From WFTC01 sp047635955 (lineage in GTDB: Bacteria > Patescibacteriota > Gracilibacteria > UBA1369 > 2-02-FULL-48-14), in contig JBLIGW010000015.1 of the NCBI GenBank assembly GCA_047635955.1, forward strand, positions 1-14,856: a DNA stretch of 14,856 nt, in the 5' to 3' direction. Positions within the stretch are counted from its first letter, which is position 1. Each line of letters opens with the position of its first letter. This document shows, one piece after another, positions 1 through 8,219 of the stretch. The notes under the pieces are model-generated. The model had not been told where the DNA came from. It saw only the letters and a list, made by a program, of their open reading frames with translations, and ran no database searches. A program made the translations under genes and the position numbers.

Positions 1-118
1 AATCTGTAACGTTATAAACGGAAGTCAGATACAAAGTTAAACCACTTCCAACAGCGCCTCCAATTGAGCTTACGGTCATCAGAAGTAAAAAGCTTAGGAT
101 CAAGTGTTGACGCTTCAT
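1..118 (-). CDS. N-terminus of a membrane-anchored or exported protein (partial)
   Basis: An open frame begins at an ATG (complement of 116-118) and runs off the left edge without a stop, giving 39 residues. It starts MKRQHLILSFLLLMTV and continues with a glycine-rich hydrophobic stretch (about residues 6-32), which looks like a signal anchor or signal peptide. The first charged residue after the basic N-terminus is the Asp at the very end. The frame is divergent from the downstream cyclo-ligase gene, with about 68 bp between starts. Similar short anchors precede exported serine proteases in many bacteria, but no catalytic domain is visible, so I do not name it. The reality of the gene rests on composition and its divergent position. 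Confidence 0.5.
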   Translation of the reverse strand, partial: MKRQHLILSFLLLMTVSSIGGAVGSGLTLYLTSVYNVTD

Positions 119-186
119 AAACAGGCAGAATTACAGGTATAGACTAAGGATAACACGGCACCTATCTTTACAAAAGAGATGTCCCA

Positions 187-765
187 GTGCAAAATAGTAG
201 TGATTTTAAGACCAGTATGAAAGAAGAAATTAGAGAAAGAACCAAAGCAAAACGCCTCGCCATCAAGGAAATGGACAGAGAGCGAAAAAGCCATCGCATT
301 TATGAAAAACTAATGAGTCTTTCAGAGTTTAAAGAAGCAAAAAACATAATGATTTACATTTCATCCACTGAAGAAGTAGTGACCCACTTCATGGTTAAGC
401 GTCTTTTACAAATGGACAAAACCCTTTACGTTCCAAAAGTAGTTGATCAAACCCTCATTGCTTGCCGGCTCGACCACTGGGAGGATTTAGATTTTGGCTC
501 TTTTGGAATCCTTGAGCCTAATGAGGTTATTGAGATCAAACACCCTTCTGAAATTGATGTAATTATTGCACCTGGAGTTGCCTTCACAAAAGAAGGAGCT
601 CGACTCGGGATGGGCAAAGGCTTCTATGACAGATTCATGCGGAATTACACCGGACTTAAGATTGGACTAGCTTACGAAGAACAAATTATTGAAGAAATCC
701 CTACCGAAGATCATGACGTCCAAATGGACATGATCATCACCAATGAAAATATTTATCGCCCATAA
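187..765 (+). CDS. 5-formyltetrahydrofolate cyclo-ligase
   Basis: This cytoplasmic enzyme (5-FCL/MTHFS family) converts 5-formyl-THF to 5,10-methenyl-THF using ATP, rescuing a dead-end folate. The 192-residue product has the family landmarks: the basic N-terminal helix MKEEIRERTKAKR (11-23), GSFGILEPN (104-112), and the C-terminal signature DVIIAPGVAF (124-133) followed by GARLGMGKGFYDRF (137-150), which forms the nucleotide and folate site. Length fits the family (about 180-200). The chosen GTG start has a weak AAGAGA ribosome-site-like stretch at 174-179. An ATG at 217 would remove ten non-conserved residues and begin exactly at the conserved helix, so it is a serious alternative. glyA follows after 9 bp. 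The pairing makes sense because serine hydroxymethyltransferase itself produces, and is inhibited by, 5-formyl-THF. No convincing promoter was found upstream. Confidence 0.93.
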   Translation: MQNSSDFKTSMKEEIRERTKAKRLAIKEMDRERKSHRIYEKLMSLSEFKEAKNIMIYISSTEEVVTHFMVKRLLQMDKTLYVPKVVDQTLIACRLDHWEDLDFGSFGILEPNEVIEIKHPSEIDVIIAPGVAFTKEGARLGMGKGFYDRFMRNYTGLKIGLAYEEQIIEEIPTEDHDVQMDMIITNENIYRP

Positions 766-774
766 CCTCACCCT

Positions 775-2019
775 ATGCAGTTTATACAAACGCAAGATCC
801 GAAGATTTACGCCGCCATCAAAGCAGAAGAAAAGCGACAAGCTTTTGAAATTGAGCTTATTGCTTCAGAGAACTATGTATCACCTGCTGTTCTTGAAACA
901 ATCGGAACTATTCTCACAAATAAATATTCTGAAGGATACCCAGGAAAACGATACTACGCAGGACAAGAGCACATCGACACTATTGAGAACCTTGCCATTG
1001 ACCGAGCTAAAGAACTATTTGGATGTGAGCACGCTAACGTGCAATCACTTTCTGGATCACCAGCCAACGCAGCTGCATTCATGGCCTTTCTTAAACCAGG
1101 AGACAAAGTTCTAGGGTTCAACCTCGCTCATGGAGGACACCTATCTCACGGTCACCCTGTTAATTTCTCAGGTATTCTTTACGACTTTGTTCAATACGGA
1201 GTTGAAGAAGACACCGGGCTCATTGATATGGAAAAGGTTCGTCAACTTGCTCATGAACATAAACCAAAAATGATCATCGCTGGATTCTCAGCTTACTCAA
1301 GAAATGTAGATTGGAAAGCTTTCCAAGACATTGCTGACGAAGTTGGAGCAATCACAATGGCAGACATTGCTCACATTGCAGGACTCATTGCTGCAGGAAT
1401 TGTTGACTCACCAGTCCCTTACTTTGACGTTATAACTACAACCACTCACAAAACACTTCGTGGGCCACGTGGCGCACTTATCATGTGTAAAGCTGAACAT
1501 GCCAAAGCCGTTGATAAAGCAGTATTCCCAGGTATGCAAGGAGGTCCTCACGACCACGTCACCGCAGCCAAAGCCGTTGCTTTCCTTGAAGCACTTCAAC
1601 CTGAATTTAAAGAATACTCAAAACAGGTCATTAAAAATGCTCAAACTATGGCTGACGCATTAACTGGCTTCGGATTCAAGATTGTTTCAGGAGGAACGGA
1701 CAACCACCTAATGCTCGTGGACACCATGGCCAAAAATGTTCCAGGTAAAGTAGCTGAAAAAGTACTTGAAGCTGCAGGCATATCTTGTAACAAAAATATG
1801 ATCCCTTTTGACCCACGATCACCATTTGACCCGTCTGGAGTCCGTCTAGGAACGCCAGCGATCACAACAAGGGGGATGAAAGAAGAAGAGTCTAAGCAAA
1901 TTGCAGACTGGATCAACCAACTACTAAGCGCGCCTGAAGATACAAGTATTCAAGAACGTGTTAAAAACGAAGTTAAGGAAATGTGCCTTAAGTTTCCAGT
2001 TCCAGGGATTGAGGTTTAA
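775..2019 (+). CDS. glyA: serine hydroxymethyltransferase
   Basis: This PLP enzyme interconverts serine plus THF with glycine plus 5,10-methylene-THF, the main one-carbon entry point for thymidylate, purines and methionine. The 414-residue protein is the usual bacterial length. Landmarks are ELIASENYVS (27-36), NKYSEGYPGKRYYAGQE (49-65), the PLP-contacting AHGGHLSHG region (118-126), and TTTTHKTLRGPRG, in which Lys226 is the Schiff-base lysine (equivalent to E. coli Lys229). The C-terminal domain carries SGGTDNHLMLVD and GVRLGTPAITTRG. It starts 9 bp after the cyclo-ligase stop with no Shine-Dalgarno sequence, so expression probably depends on coupling to the upstream gene. The TAA stop overlaps the stop of the convergent phosphatase gene by 3 bp, and no terminator hairpin is visible between them. 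Confidence 0.98.
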   Translation: MQFIQTQDPKIYAAIKAEEKRQAFEIELIASENYVSPAVLETIGTILTNKYSEGYPGKRYYAGQEHIDTIENLAIDRAKELFGCEHANVQSLSGSPANAAAFMAFLKPGDKVLGFNLAHGGHLSHGHPVNFSGILYDFVQYGVEEDTGLIDMEKVRQLAHEHKPKMIIAGFSAYSRNVDWKAFQDIADEVGAITMADIAHIAGLIAAGIVDSPVPYFDVITTTTHKTLRGPRGALIMCKAEHAKAVDKAVFPGMQGGPHDHVTAAKAVAFLEALQPEFKEYSKQVIKNAQTMADALTGFGFKIVSGGTDNHLMLVDTMAKNVPGKVAEKVLEAAGISCNKNMIPFDPRSPFDPSGVRLGTPAITTRGMKEEESKQIADWINQLLSAPEDTSIQERVKNEVKEMCLKFPVPGIEV

Positions 2020-3596
2020 TCCTTCCCTTTTAGAACCACAACCGTAATGTCATCGTCGTGCTCTTGGCCATCAATGTATTCAATTACATCCGAGAGTACG
2101 GCGTTTTTGATCCCCTCTGAGGTATAGAGGTCATTAGCTGCATCCTGAACAATACGTTTGAATTTAGCCATACCATATTGCGCCCCCTTCCGATTCATAG
2201 CTTCAGGAACTCCATCACTGTACATAACCACTACGTCCCCTTCTCCTAGTTTAAGAGATTGAGGTTTAATAATTTGACTAAGGTCATCAACAAAACCAAG
2301 AGCCATCCCCTGCTGAGTAATTTCGATCACTTTCTTTTTCTTTGCATCGTAATAAAGAATAGGAGGGTGCCCCGCATTTATATAGCGCAAACTTCTTTGA
2401 GCGTCATCCCAAAAGACTAAAGCCATAGTCACAAAGACATTCGCCATAGTTTTTGCTCTCACAACTTCATTTAGTTTGTGAATAACATTAGTGATTTCAG
2501 CTTCTCCACGAAGCCCATAAAGCATCGCATTTGTAATAGAAGAAATCAGCCCAGCGGCCACCCCATGTCCAGTAACATCACCAATGTAGAAAAGGTGCTT
2601 CCCGTTATCCATTTCGATATAATCAAAAGCATCTCCACCAATTTCTGACGCAGGGATCAAGCCTCCAGCAACATCCAAATGAGCCAACTCCATTTTTTCA
2701 GCAGGCAGCAGTTCTTGTTGAATTTGTGCCGCCAACTCTAACTCTTTTTGTACACGCTCCTGATAAACTCGAGCCTCTGTAGAAGCCTCAAGATCCTGGG
2801 CCATTTTATTGAAGGTATGTGCAAGAACTCCAACTTCGTCTTTAGATTTAACCTTAACTCTCACTTTGAAATCCCCTTTACCAAGCTTAAGAGCTCCAGA
2901 CTTCAACTCCTTAATCGGATTTGTAATACTAACAGAAAGCATAAATGAGATCATCAATGCTAGAATTAAACCAATAATTCCAACTATAATGATTTGCATT
3001 CTAGCCGTGGCTAAACGGGCTTCAAGCGTTTCATAGCTAATAAAGTACTGAACCGCGTAAGCATTGTCATAAGGAACAACAATGTCTAAAACTCGATTCC
3101 TATCACTCGGCGCCATTACTGATTTTTCATTTGCATCTACATACTCAATAGACTTGTCTTCATTCACACGAACAAAGATCAACTCGCCCGTATTCATCAG
3201 AATAGAAATGTGATTAGCCTGAACCCGATCAATTTCATTTTGATCATTCACTGTTCGTAAAGTTCCCGAATACTGCTCATCCGTTTCTTCAAGGGAATCA
3301 AACAAAACTACACCTTTATAAGTAGAGATTGATACACTTTCGACATCGGAGTTACGACGCAACAAAGCGCTCAACTCACGCTGGAAAGGAATAAAGTTAC
3401 CAGGCTCAAGATAGTTGAAATAGTCCTCCATGATTGGAGTCGTACTTAGCTGAGCATACAACTGAGTGGACTCAGAAATATCTCCGGCCATTTCTCTCGA
3501 TTTAGCATCCAAAAGAAAAGCCCCCACCGACAAAAACAGGATCACAATTAATGATCCAAATGCGAGTGTAAATTTTGCCTTCAAAGATCTAAACAT
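2016..3596 (-). CDS. membrane HAMP-domain PP2C (SpoIIE/RsbU-type) serine phosphatase
   Basis: This is a 526-residue sensor phosphatase. It has a membrane segment at about 9-29, an extracytoplasmic sensor region at 30-200, a second membrane segment at about 201-223, a HAMP linker at about 224-275 and a short coiled coil at 275-297. The C-terminal SpoIIE-type PP2C domain shows acidic metal-binding motifs: GGDAFDY (320-326), GDVTGHG (339-345), YSDGVPEAMN (459-468) and EHDDDITVVV (512-521). In known systems such proteins dephosphorylate anti-sigma-factor antagonists and release a sigma factor. No anti-sigma or STAS partner gene is visible here, so the target is unknown. It is the last gene of the lepA-lipoprotein-phosphatase run, 22 bp after the lipoprotein gene, with no clear ribosome-binding site. 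Its stop codon overlaps the glyA stop in convergent orientation. Confidence 0.93.
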   Translation of the reverse strand: MFRSLKAKFTLAFGSLIVILFLSVGAFLLDAKSREMAGDISESTQLYAQLSTTPIMEDYFNYLEPGNFIPFQRELSALLRRNSDVESVSISTYKGVVLFDSLEETDEQYSGTLRTVNDQNEIDRVQANHISILMNTGELIFVRVNEDKSIEYVDANEKSVMAPSDRNRVLDIVVPYDNAYAVQYFISYETLEARLATARMQIIIVGIIGLILALMISFMLSVSITNPIKELKSGALKLGKGDFKVRVKVKSKDEVGVLAHTFNKMAQDLEASTEARVYQERVQKELELAAQIQQELLPAEKMELAHLDVAGGLIPASEIGGDAFDYIEMDNGKHLFYIGDVTGHGVAAGLISSITNAMLYGLRGEAEITNVIHKLNEVVRAKTMANVFVTMALVFWDDAQRSLRYINAGHPPILYYDAKKKKVIEITQQGMALGFVDDLSQIIKPQSLKLGEGDVVVMYSDGVPEAMNRKGAQYGMAKFKRIVQDAANDLYTSEGIKNAVLSDVIEYIDGQEHDDDITVVVLKGKD

Positions 3597-3618
3597 GTGT
3601 AGCTAAAGTTTTATCTTA

Positions 3619-5073
3619 TTATTCTACCACATTTTGCCTAATTTCTGAAGCTAGAATCAGCCCATCTAACCTGACATCCCAAATAACGCTAGGACTAACT
3701 CCATACAAAACTTGTGACTCAAACAAAGGGTACGCCACATGCTCTTCAAAATAAGTACGTGCAATTGATTCCAAAAGCTCACGTCTTGTACTCAGCTCCA
3801 AAGTCTGAGCAGCAAGCTCAATCATATCATCCAAGCTTTCATTTGAGTAATTTGTCCCGTTAAAGTCGCCATCACTATGAACCACTGCCTCAAAGAATTC
3901 TGACACATCTGCCAGATCATACTTCCACCCAAAGAAGTAAAAATCAGAAGCACCTGAATATATTTTCTCCTCAAAGTCAGGCAAAGAAAGTGCATTCACC
4001 TCAACATCGATACCCGCAAGATAAAGGTCTTCAGCAATCATGTCACCCAAAGCACTTAAACCTTCAGGAATATCCAATGTAAGCTCAACTCTCTCGTCTA
4101 AAACAATCAACTCTCGCCCCGTAGGCAACCACCCTGAGACGTAACCCATAATCCCTGAAGCGGCATACTGAGTCGTATGCACTAGATACCCACCTCCAAG
4201 CTTATCCGCATAAGTCACATCCAAAGCTGACCAAGCCGCGTCACGCAGACTTTGATCTGAAAAAGCACCCGTATCATTTAAAATCAAAAAACTCGACTCC
4301 AGACTTGGGTAATCAACCACCTTAAGGCCTGACTCAATCAATTCCATTACATTTTGCGGAGGTACATTCGCAAGAACATCAATTTCACTCGAGAGTATCC
4401 CTTCAAAACGAGCAAGCAAAGAAGGCTCATACATAAGTCTCGCTTCCGCAAAGTAAGGTAAATCACCCCAATAATAAGCAAAGCGATCAAGAATTAAAGT
4501 TTGATCTTCAAAATCAGAAAGCAAATAAGCCCCCGTTCCATTGGGAACTATGAATTCATCATAATCTTTCGGAACCATGTACACATTAACCAGTCGACTT
4601 AAAAGCAGTGGATCCGGCTCAAGTGTTGAGATCTGAATCCTGTAATCCTCCGTCGCCACTACTGACTCAATTCCAGACAACAAAGACTCCAATTCTGACC
4701 CTGACCCTAAATTAGACCGAGCAAGGTCTAGAGAATAAACTACATCCTCAGCATCAAAAGAGCTTCCGTCATGAAAAACAACACCTTCTCTTAAACGAAA
4801 CTCCCAAGTTGTGTCATTAATCCTTCCCCATGCCACGGCCAAAGCCGTATCGGTATTAAAACTATTATCATAACGAACCAGAGACTCATAGATATTAGCT
4901 AAATATTTTCTATCTTTCGAACTATAACTAAAAGGCGAATAGTCCGTAATTGGCTCAGCGTAGGCAATAGTCACACTTTCCTCACTAATTTCTAGTGTTT
5001 CTTCAGCGACCTCGCAGCCCGAAAGCAACAAAGTCAGAGATAGAATGGCAATAAAGTATTGTGGGCGTTTCAC
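3619..5073 (-). CDS. oligopeptide/solute-binding lipoprotein (SBP family 5)
   Basis: This is an extracytoplasmic solute-binding protein of the DppA/OppA (SBP_bac_5) family. It has a lipoprotein signal with lipobox LLSG-Cys20, so it is probably tethered to the outer face of the membrane. The mature N-terminus holds the family pattern NIYESLVRYD (60-69) and TWEFRLREGVVFHDG (89-103), followed by AEDVVYSLDLA (108-118). At 484 residues it is slightly short for the family (about 500-600). The GTG start is well supported because it lies directly before the signal peptide and no other Met occurs in that region. No Shine-Dalgarno sequence is seen. Transport normally needs two permeases and two ATPases, and none is nearby. 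It may serve a distant transporter, or act as a ligand sensor for the phosphatase encoded next; the second idea is only suggested by adjacency. Confidence 0.9.
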   Translation of the reverse strand: MKRPQYFIAILSLTLLLSGCEVAEETLEISEESVTIAYAEPITDYSPFSYSSKDRKYLANIYESLVRYDNSFNTDTALAVAWGRINDTTWEFRLREGVVFHDGSSFDAEDVVYSLDLARSNLGSGSELESLLSGIESVVATEDYRIQISTLEPDPLLLSRLVNVYMVPKDYDEFIVPNGTGAYLLSDFEDQTLILDRFAYYWGDLPYFAEARLMYEPSLLARFEGILSSEIDVLANVPPQNVMELIESGLKVVDYPSLESSFLILNDTGAFSDQSLRDAAWSALDVTYADKLGGGYLVHTTQYAASGIMGYVSGWLPTGRELIVLDERVELTLDIPEGLSALGDMIAEDLYLAGIDVEVNALSLPDFEEKIYSGASDFYFFGWKYDLADVSEFFEAVVHSDGDFNGTNYSNESLDDMIELAAQTLELSTRRELLESIARTYFEEHVAYPLFESQVLYGVSPSVIWDVRLDGLILASEIRQNVVE

Positions 5074-5090
5074 AACTATAAGATAACCGA

Positions 5091-6929
5091 TTAATCGTCC
5101 TTCTTCAATACAGCAAGAAAAGCTCGTTGTGGGATCTCCACTTTTCCAAACATCTTCATTCTTTTTTTACCCTTTTTTTGTTTCTTTAGCAGCTTGTCTT
5201 TTCGGGAACGGTCACCACCATAAAGTTTAGCCGTTACGTCCTTACGAAGCGCAGGAATAGTCTCTCTTGAGATAACCTTAGTACCAATCGCTGACTGAAT
5301 AGGTATTTCAAATTGAGCACGTGGGATAATGTCCTTCAAACGCTTACATACCGCGAGTCCATGAGTTCTTGATTCAGAACGGTGGATCATTGTAGCCAAA
5401 GCGCCAACCTCTTCATTGTTAACCAAAATATCCAATCGAACCAAGTCCCCCACTCTAAATTCAATAAATTCATAACTTAAAGATGCATAACCAGAAGAAA
5501 TACTTTTCAAGTGATCATAAAAATCTACAACAATTGAAGAAAGTGGAATTTCATAAACCAAATTCACACGATTCTCATCTATATAAACCATGTCTTTTGA
5601 GATACCTCGTCGATCTTGAACCAACTTCATAACTCCCCCAATAAATTCTTTAGGCAGCAAAATTTCGACTTTAACCCAAGGCTCACTAATTTCATTGATA
5701 TAATTAGGCTCAGGCAATTCAGAAGGGCTAGATATTTTAAGTTCATCTCCATCCGTTTTCAAAACAATGTAAGACACACTAGGTGCCGTCACAATAAGAT
5801 CAAGGTTATACTCTCTTTCCAAACGTTCTTGGACAATATCCATATGAAGAAGTCCTAAGAATCCACACCTGAATCCATGCCCTAGGGCTCCTGATTGCTC
5901 AGGCTCAAAAGTAAGTGCTGAATCATTCAGACTTAACTTTTCAAGCGCGTCTCTTAAGATTGGGTAGTCCTCACCTTCAACAGAAAACATTCCTGCATAA
6001 ACAAAAGGCGTCACTTGCTTGTACCCAGGCAAAGCCGTAATACCAGTCAGATCCAAACCTCCCTTTTCTCTGCGCCAAATAGTGTCTCCAACACGAGCAT
6101 CTCCCGTTGATTTCATTCCTGTCACCACATAACCAACCTCACCCGCATTAATCACATCTGTTTTCTCATATTTTGGCCTAAAACACCCTACTTCTGTAAT
6201 TTCAGTTTCAGATTTCACATTAACAAATCGAATCTTGTCTCCACGTTTCAAAGATCCTTGCATGAGTCGAACGTAGGCCACGATTCCCTTATAAGGGTCG
6301 TAAACTGAATCAAAAACCAAGGCTTTTGTTTCCCCTTCTACTCCAACTGCCACAGGTGCTGGAACTTTTTCAATCACTCGAGCTAAAACCTCCTCAACAT
6401 TGGTCCCGTCTTTAGCTGAAATACAAATGATTTCATCTGCAGGAATTCCTAAAGTATTTTCAATTTCTTTTGAACGCCCTTCTACGTCAGCAGCAGGGAG
6501 ATCAATTTTATTCAGAACAGGGATTATCGTTAAATCATGCTCCAAAGCCATATAACAATTGGCCAAAGTTTGAGCTTGAATCCCCTGACTCGCATCCACT
6601 ACCAAAATAGCTCCTTCACAAGCCGCCAAACTACGAGAAACCTCATAACTAAAGTCCACATGCCCAGGCGTATCAATCAAATTAAGCTGATACATCTCAT
6701 CCTCATGTTCCCATTCCATCCGAACTGGTTGCAATTTAATAGTGATTCCACGCTCTTGCTCAAGCTCCATCGTGTCCAACATTTGACCGTGTTTCATTTC
6801 ACGATTCGAAAGCGTTGAAGTGATCTCCAAAAAGCGATCCGCCAAGGTTGATTTACCATGGTCGATATGCGCGATAATACAAAAGTTCCGTATATTTTTC
6901 ATCTTCGGGAGAATAGCAGGTTTAGACAC
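5091..6929 (-). CDS. lepA: elongation factor 4 (back-translocating GTPase LepA)
   Basis: EF4/LepA is a ribosome-associated GTPase of the EF-G family implicated in ribosome biogenesis and in relieving stalled or mistranslocated ribosomes. GTPase motifs are all present: P-loop AHIDHGKST (20-28), RGITIK (60-65), DTPGH (86-90), NKID (140-143) and SAK (171-173). The LepA-specific C-terminal domain ends in a lysine-rich tail, with YGGDRSRKDKLLKKQKKGKK starting near residue 573. At 612 residues it is full length. The GTG start at 6929 adds nine residues before MKNIRNFCIIAHIDHG; an ATG at 6902 corresponds to the E. coli start and is equally possible. Neither has a Shine-Dalgarno sequence. It heads a three-gene minus-strand run and is divergent from prgI; the plus-strand prgI promoter begins immediately next to its GTG. 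Confidence 0.98.
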   Translation of the reverse strand: MSKPAILPKMKNIRNFCIIAHIDHGKSTLADRFLEITSTLSNREMKHGQMLDTMELEQERGITIKLQPVRMEWEHEDEMYQLNLIDTPGHVDFSYEVSRSLAACEGAILVVDASQGIQAQTLANCYMALEHDLTIIPVLNKIDLPAADVEGRSKEIENTLGIPADEIICISAKDGTNVEEVLARVIEKVPAPVAVGVEGETKALVFDSVYDPYKGIVAYVRLMQGSLKRGDKIRFVNVKSETEITEVGCFRPKYEKTDVINAGEVGYVVTGMKSTGDARVGDTIWRREKGGLDLTGITALPGYKQVTPFVYAGMFSVEGEDYPILRDALEKLSLNDSALTFEPEQSGALGHGFRCGFLGLLHMDIVQERLEREYNLDLIVTAPSVSYIVLKTDGDELKISSPSELPEPNYINEISEPWVKVEILLPKEFIGGVMKLVQDRRGISKDMVYIDENRVNLVYEIPLSSIVVDFYDHLKSISSGYASLSYEFIEFRVGDLVRLDILVNNEEVGALATMIHRSESRTHGLAVCKRLKDIIPRAQFEIPIQSAIGTKVISRETIPALRKDVTAKLYGGDRSRKDKLLKKQKKGKKRMKMFGKVEIPQRAFLAVLKKDD

Positions 6930-6958
6930 TTGAAAAAAGAGCGAATTTTTGCTATAAT
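6930..6958 (+). promoter_or_regulatory. near-consensus housekeeping promoter for prgI
   Basis: TTGAAA (6930-6935), a 17-bp spacer, then a perfect TATAAT (6953-6958). Transcription should start near 6965, leaving only about 15 nt before the prgI ATG at 6980, with no Shine-Dalgarno sequence. The promoter lies flush against the lepA GTG codon, so the two divergent transcription units share about 50 bp. No equally good minus-strand promoter for lepA could be picked out there. Confidence 0.85.
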
Positions 6959-6979
6959 TAGTAGATTAATTAAAGCTAA

Positions 6980-7432
6980 ATGCAATATAAGATTCCACAA
7001 AACGTTCGAATTGAGGACAAGATTGTTGGCCCCCTAACCTTAAAACAGCTAATTACAGCTGGCATAGGCGGCGGAATAACTTATGCTATTTACATAGTAC
7101 TAGCGAGGCAATACTTCGTTGAGATTTGGCTACTACCTACCGCCATTAGCGGAGGTCTCACTCTGATTTTTACATTTGTTAAGATACGTGGCCTTTCTTT
7201 TTATAAATGGATACTGCTTATGGTGGAATACTTCAAAAACCCTAAAAAACGTATTTTTATGATGGGAGCGGCTGACTTTCATGACAATTTATTTAAACGA
7301 CCTGAAACAAACACTAAGAAAGCAGCAGAGAAAGAAGCCTCAAGCAAAGCAGAACGTGACAGAGAGCAACTCAAAAACATTGCTGAAATCACAAAAACAC
7401 TGGATAATTTCGGTAAACAATCCACCACATGA
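6980..7432 (+). CDS. prgI: PrgI family membrane protein (type IV secretion-like)
   Basis: This small membrane protein of the PrgI family is known from Gram-positive conjugation systems and common in Patescibacteria. The 150-residue product opens with the typical YKIPQNVRIEDKIVGPLTLKQ (3-23). Two membrane segments follow (about 23-43 and 48-68), then the aromatic GLSFYKWILLMVEYFKNPKK (71-90), and a charged, probably helical cytoplasmic tail rich in Lys, Glu and Ala (109-142). In known systems it sits at the membrane channel next to the VirB4-type ATPase. It overlaps the next gene by 4 bp (ATGA at 7429-7432), indicating translational coupling. The TGA stop inside this overlap shows that UGA is not recoded. 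No other secretion-channel genes are in the window. Confidence 0.85.
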   Translation: MQYKIPQNVRIEDKIVGPLTLKQLITAGIGGGITYAIYIVLARQYFVEIWLLPTAISGGLTLIFTFVKIRGLSFYKWILLMVEYFKNPKKRIFMMGAADFHDNLFKRPETNTKKAAEKEASSKAERDREQLKNIAEITKTLDNFGKQSTT

Positions 7433-8190
7433 CACCAAAAACTAAAGATTCAGTAAAAGCCGGTAAAAGGAATAAAGCAACGAGTACACAAACGTACCTA
7501 AAAATTGCTGAAATTCGTGATGATTGCGCAATACTGAAAAATGGTGGGATACGTGCGGTGCTTAAAACTTCTAGCATCAACCTAAACCTGAAGTCTGAAG
7601 AAGAGCAAAATGCAGTAATCTATTCTTATCAAAACTTCTTAAATACACTTGAATTCCCTATTCAAATCATCGTCCGAAGTAAAAAGCTAGACCTAGACAA
7701 CTACATTGAAAAGCTTAAGAAAATTGGGGTGAAGCAAAGTAATCCATTGCTTCAAAAACAAACTTTTGAATACATTGAGTACATCAGCCGATTGGTTGAA
7801 TACGCAGACATCATGGATAAAACTTTTTACGTAGTTATTCCTCAAGACGCCTACGGTCAAGAAAAACGTGGATTCATCAAAAGCATAATGGAAGGACTTT
7901 TCCCAAATGACAGCTTGGCTAAAATCAAACAACGACACAAACAGTTTGAAGGTCTTGAGAAAAAGCTCCAATCACGAGTCAATATTACAGAGTCAGGACT
8001 TGCCAATTGTGGACTGCGAGTAAACCGACTCACCACCAAAGAACTGATTGAGTTTTATTATGAAACTTACAATCCTCAAACCTCAATGGAACAAAAATTC
8101 ACTCCTGAAGACGAACTCGCCATAGAAATGGATGAGGAAACGGGTGTTGTTCCCGGAACTGCTGAAACTCCCGACTCCAAGGTGAGCTAG
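7429..8190 (+). CDS. TraC-like protein: stand-alone VirB4 N-terminal domain
   Basis: The 253-residue protein matches the N-terminal, non-ATPase part of VirB4/TraC conjugation proteins. It has the early pattern KNGGIRAVLKTSSINLNLKS (37-56) followed by EEQNAVIYSYQNFLNTLEFPIQI (57-79 region), a segment KTFYVVIP (131-138), and near the end GLRVNRLTTKELIEFYYETYNP (195-216). No Walker A or B motif is present, and the protein ends where a VirB4 ATPase domain would begin. In Patescibacteria such proteins are usually separate genes beside prgI and a VirB4 ATPase gene; here the ATPase gene is missing. The next gene has its own promoter and is unrelated. Start is coupled to prgI. It is probably a cytoplasmic, membrane-associated component of a type IV secretion- or pilus-like apparatus. 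Confidence 0.75.
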   Translation: MTPKTKDSVKAGKRNKATSTQTYLKIAEIRDDCAILKNGGIRAVLKTSSINLNLKSEEEQNAVIYSYQNFLNTLEFPIQIIVRSKKLDLDNYIEKLKKIGVKQSNPLLQKQTFEYIEYISRLVEYADIMDKTFYVVIPQDAYGQEKRGFIKSIMEGLFPNDSLAKIKQRHKQFEGLEKKLQSRVNITESGLANCGLRVNRLTTKELIEFYYETYNPQTSMEQKFTPEDELAIEMDEETGVVPGTAETPDSKVS

Positions 8191-8219
8191 TTGACCGAAA
8201 GTAGATTAAGCTATAAAAT
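8191..8219 (+). promoter_or_regulatory. promoter for the HD-domain gene
   Basis: TTGACC (8191-8196), a 17-bp spacer and TAAAAT (8214-8219), each one base from consensus. Predicted transcription start is near 8226, about 23 nt before the ATG at 8249. The -35 box directly follows the TAG stop of the TraC-like gene. The -10 box overlaps the right arm of an 8-bp inverted repeat (8200-8224). Confidence 0.65.

Noticed and set aside
119..186. Promoters for the divergent genes (TTCATA-18-TATAGA plus strand; TGTAAT minus strand)
   Set aside because: Each matches consensus only partly, with poor partners or spacing; too weak to list.
743..1114. 123-codon plus-strand frame overlapping the cyclo-ligase end and glyA
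   Set aside because: It runs in another frame of glyA, whose protein is unmistakable; the translated composition is not protein-like.
6930..7000. Minus-strand promoter for lepA overlapping the prgI promoter
   Set aside because: TATAGC and TTGCAT elements exist on the minus strand, but not with a 16-18 bp spacing.
7429..7432. Possible UGA recoding (genetic code 25)
   Set aside because: The prgI TGA falls exactly in an ATGA start-stop overlap, and all long genes read through full length without in-frame TGA, so UGA is a stop.
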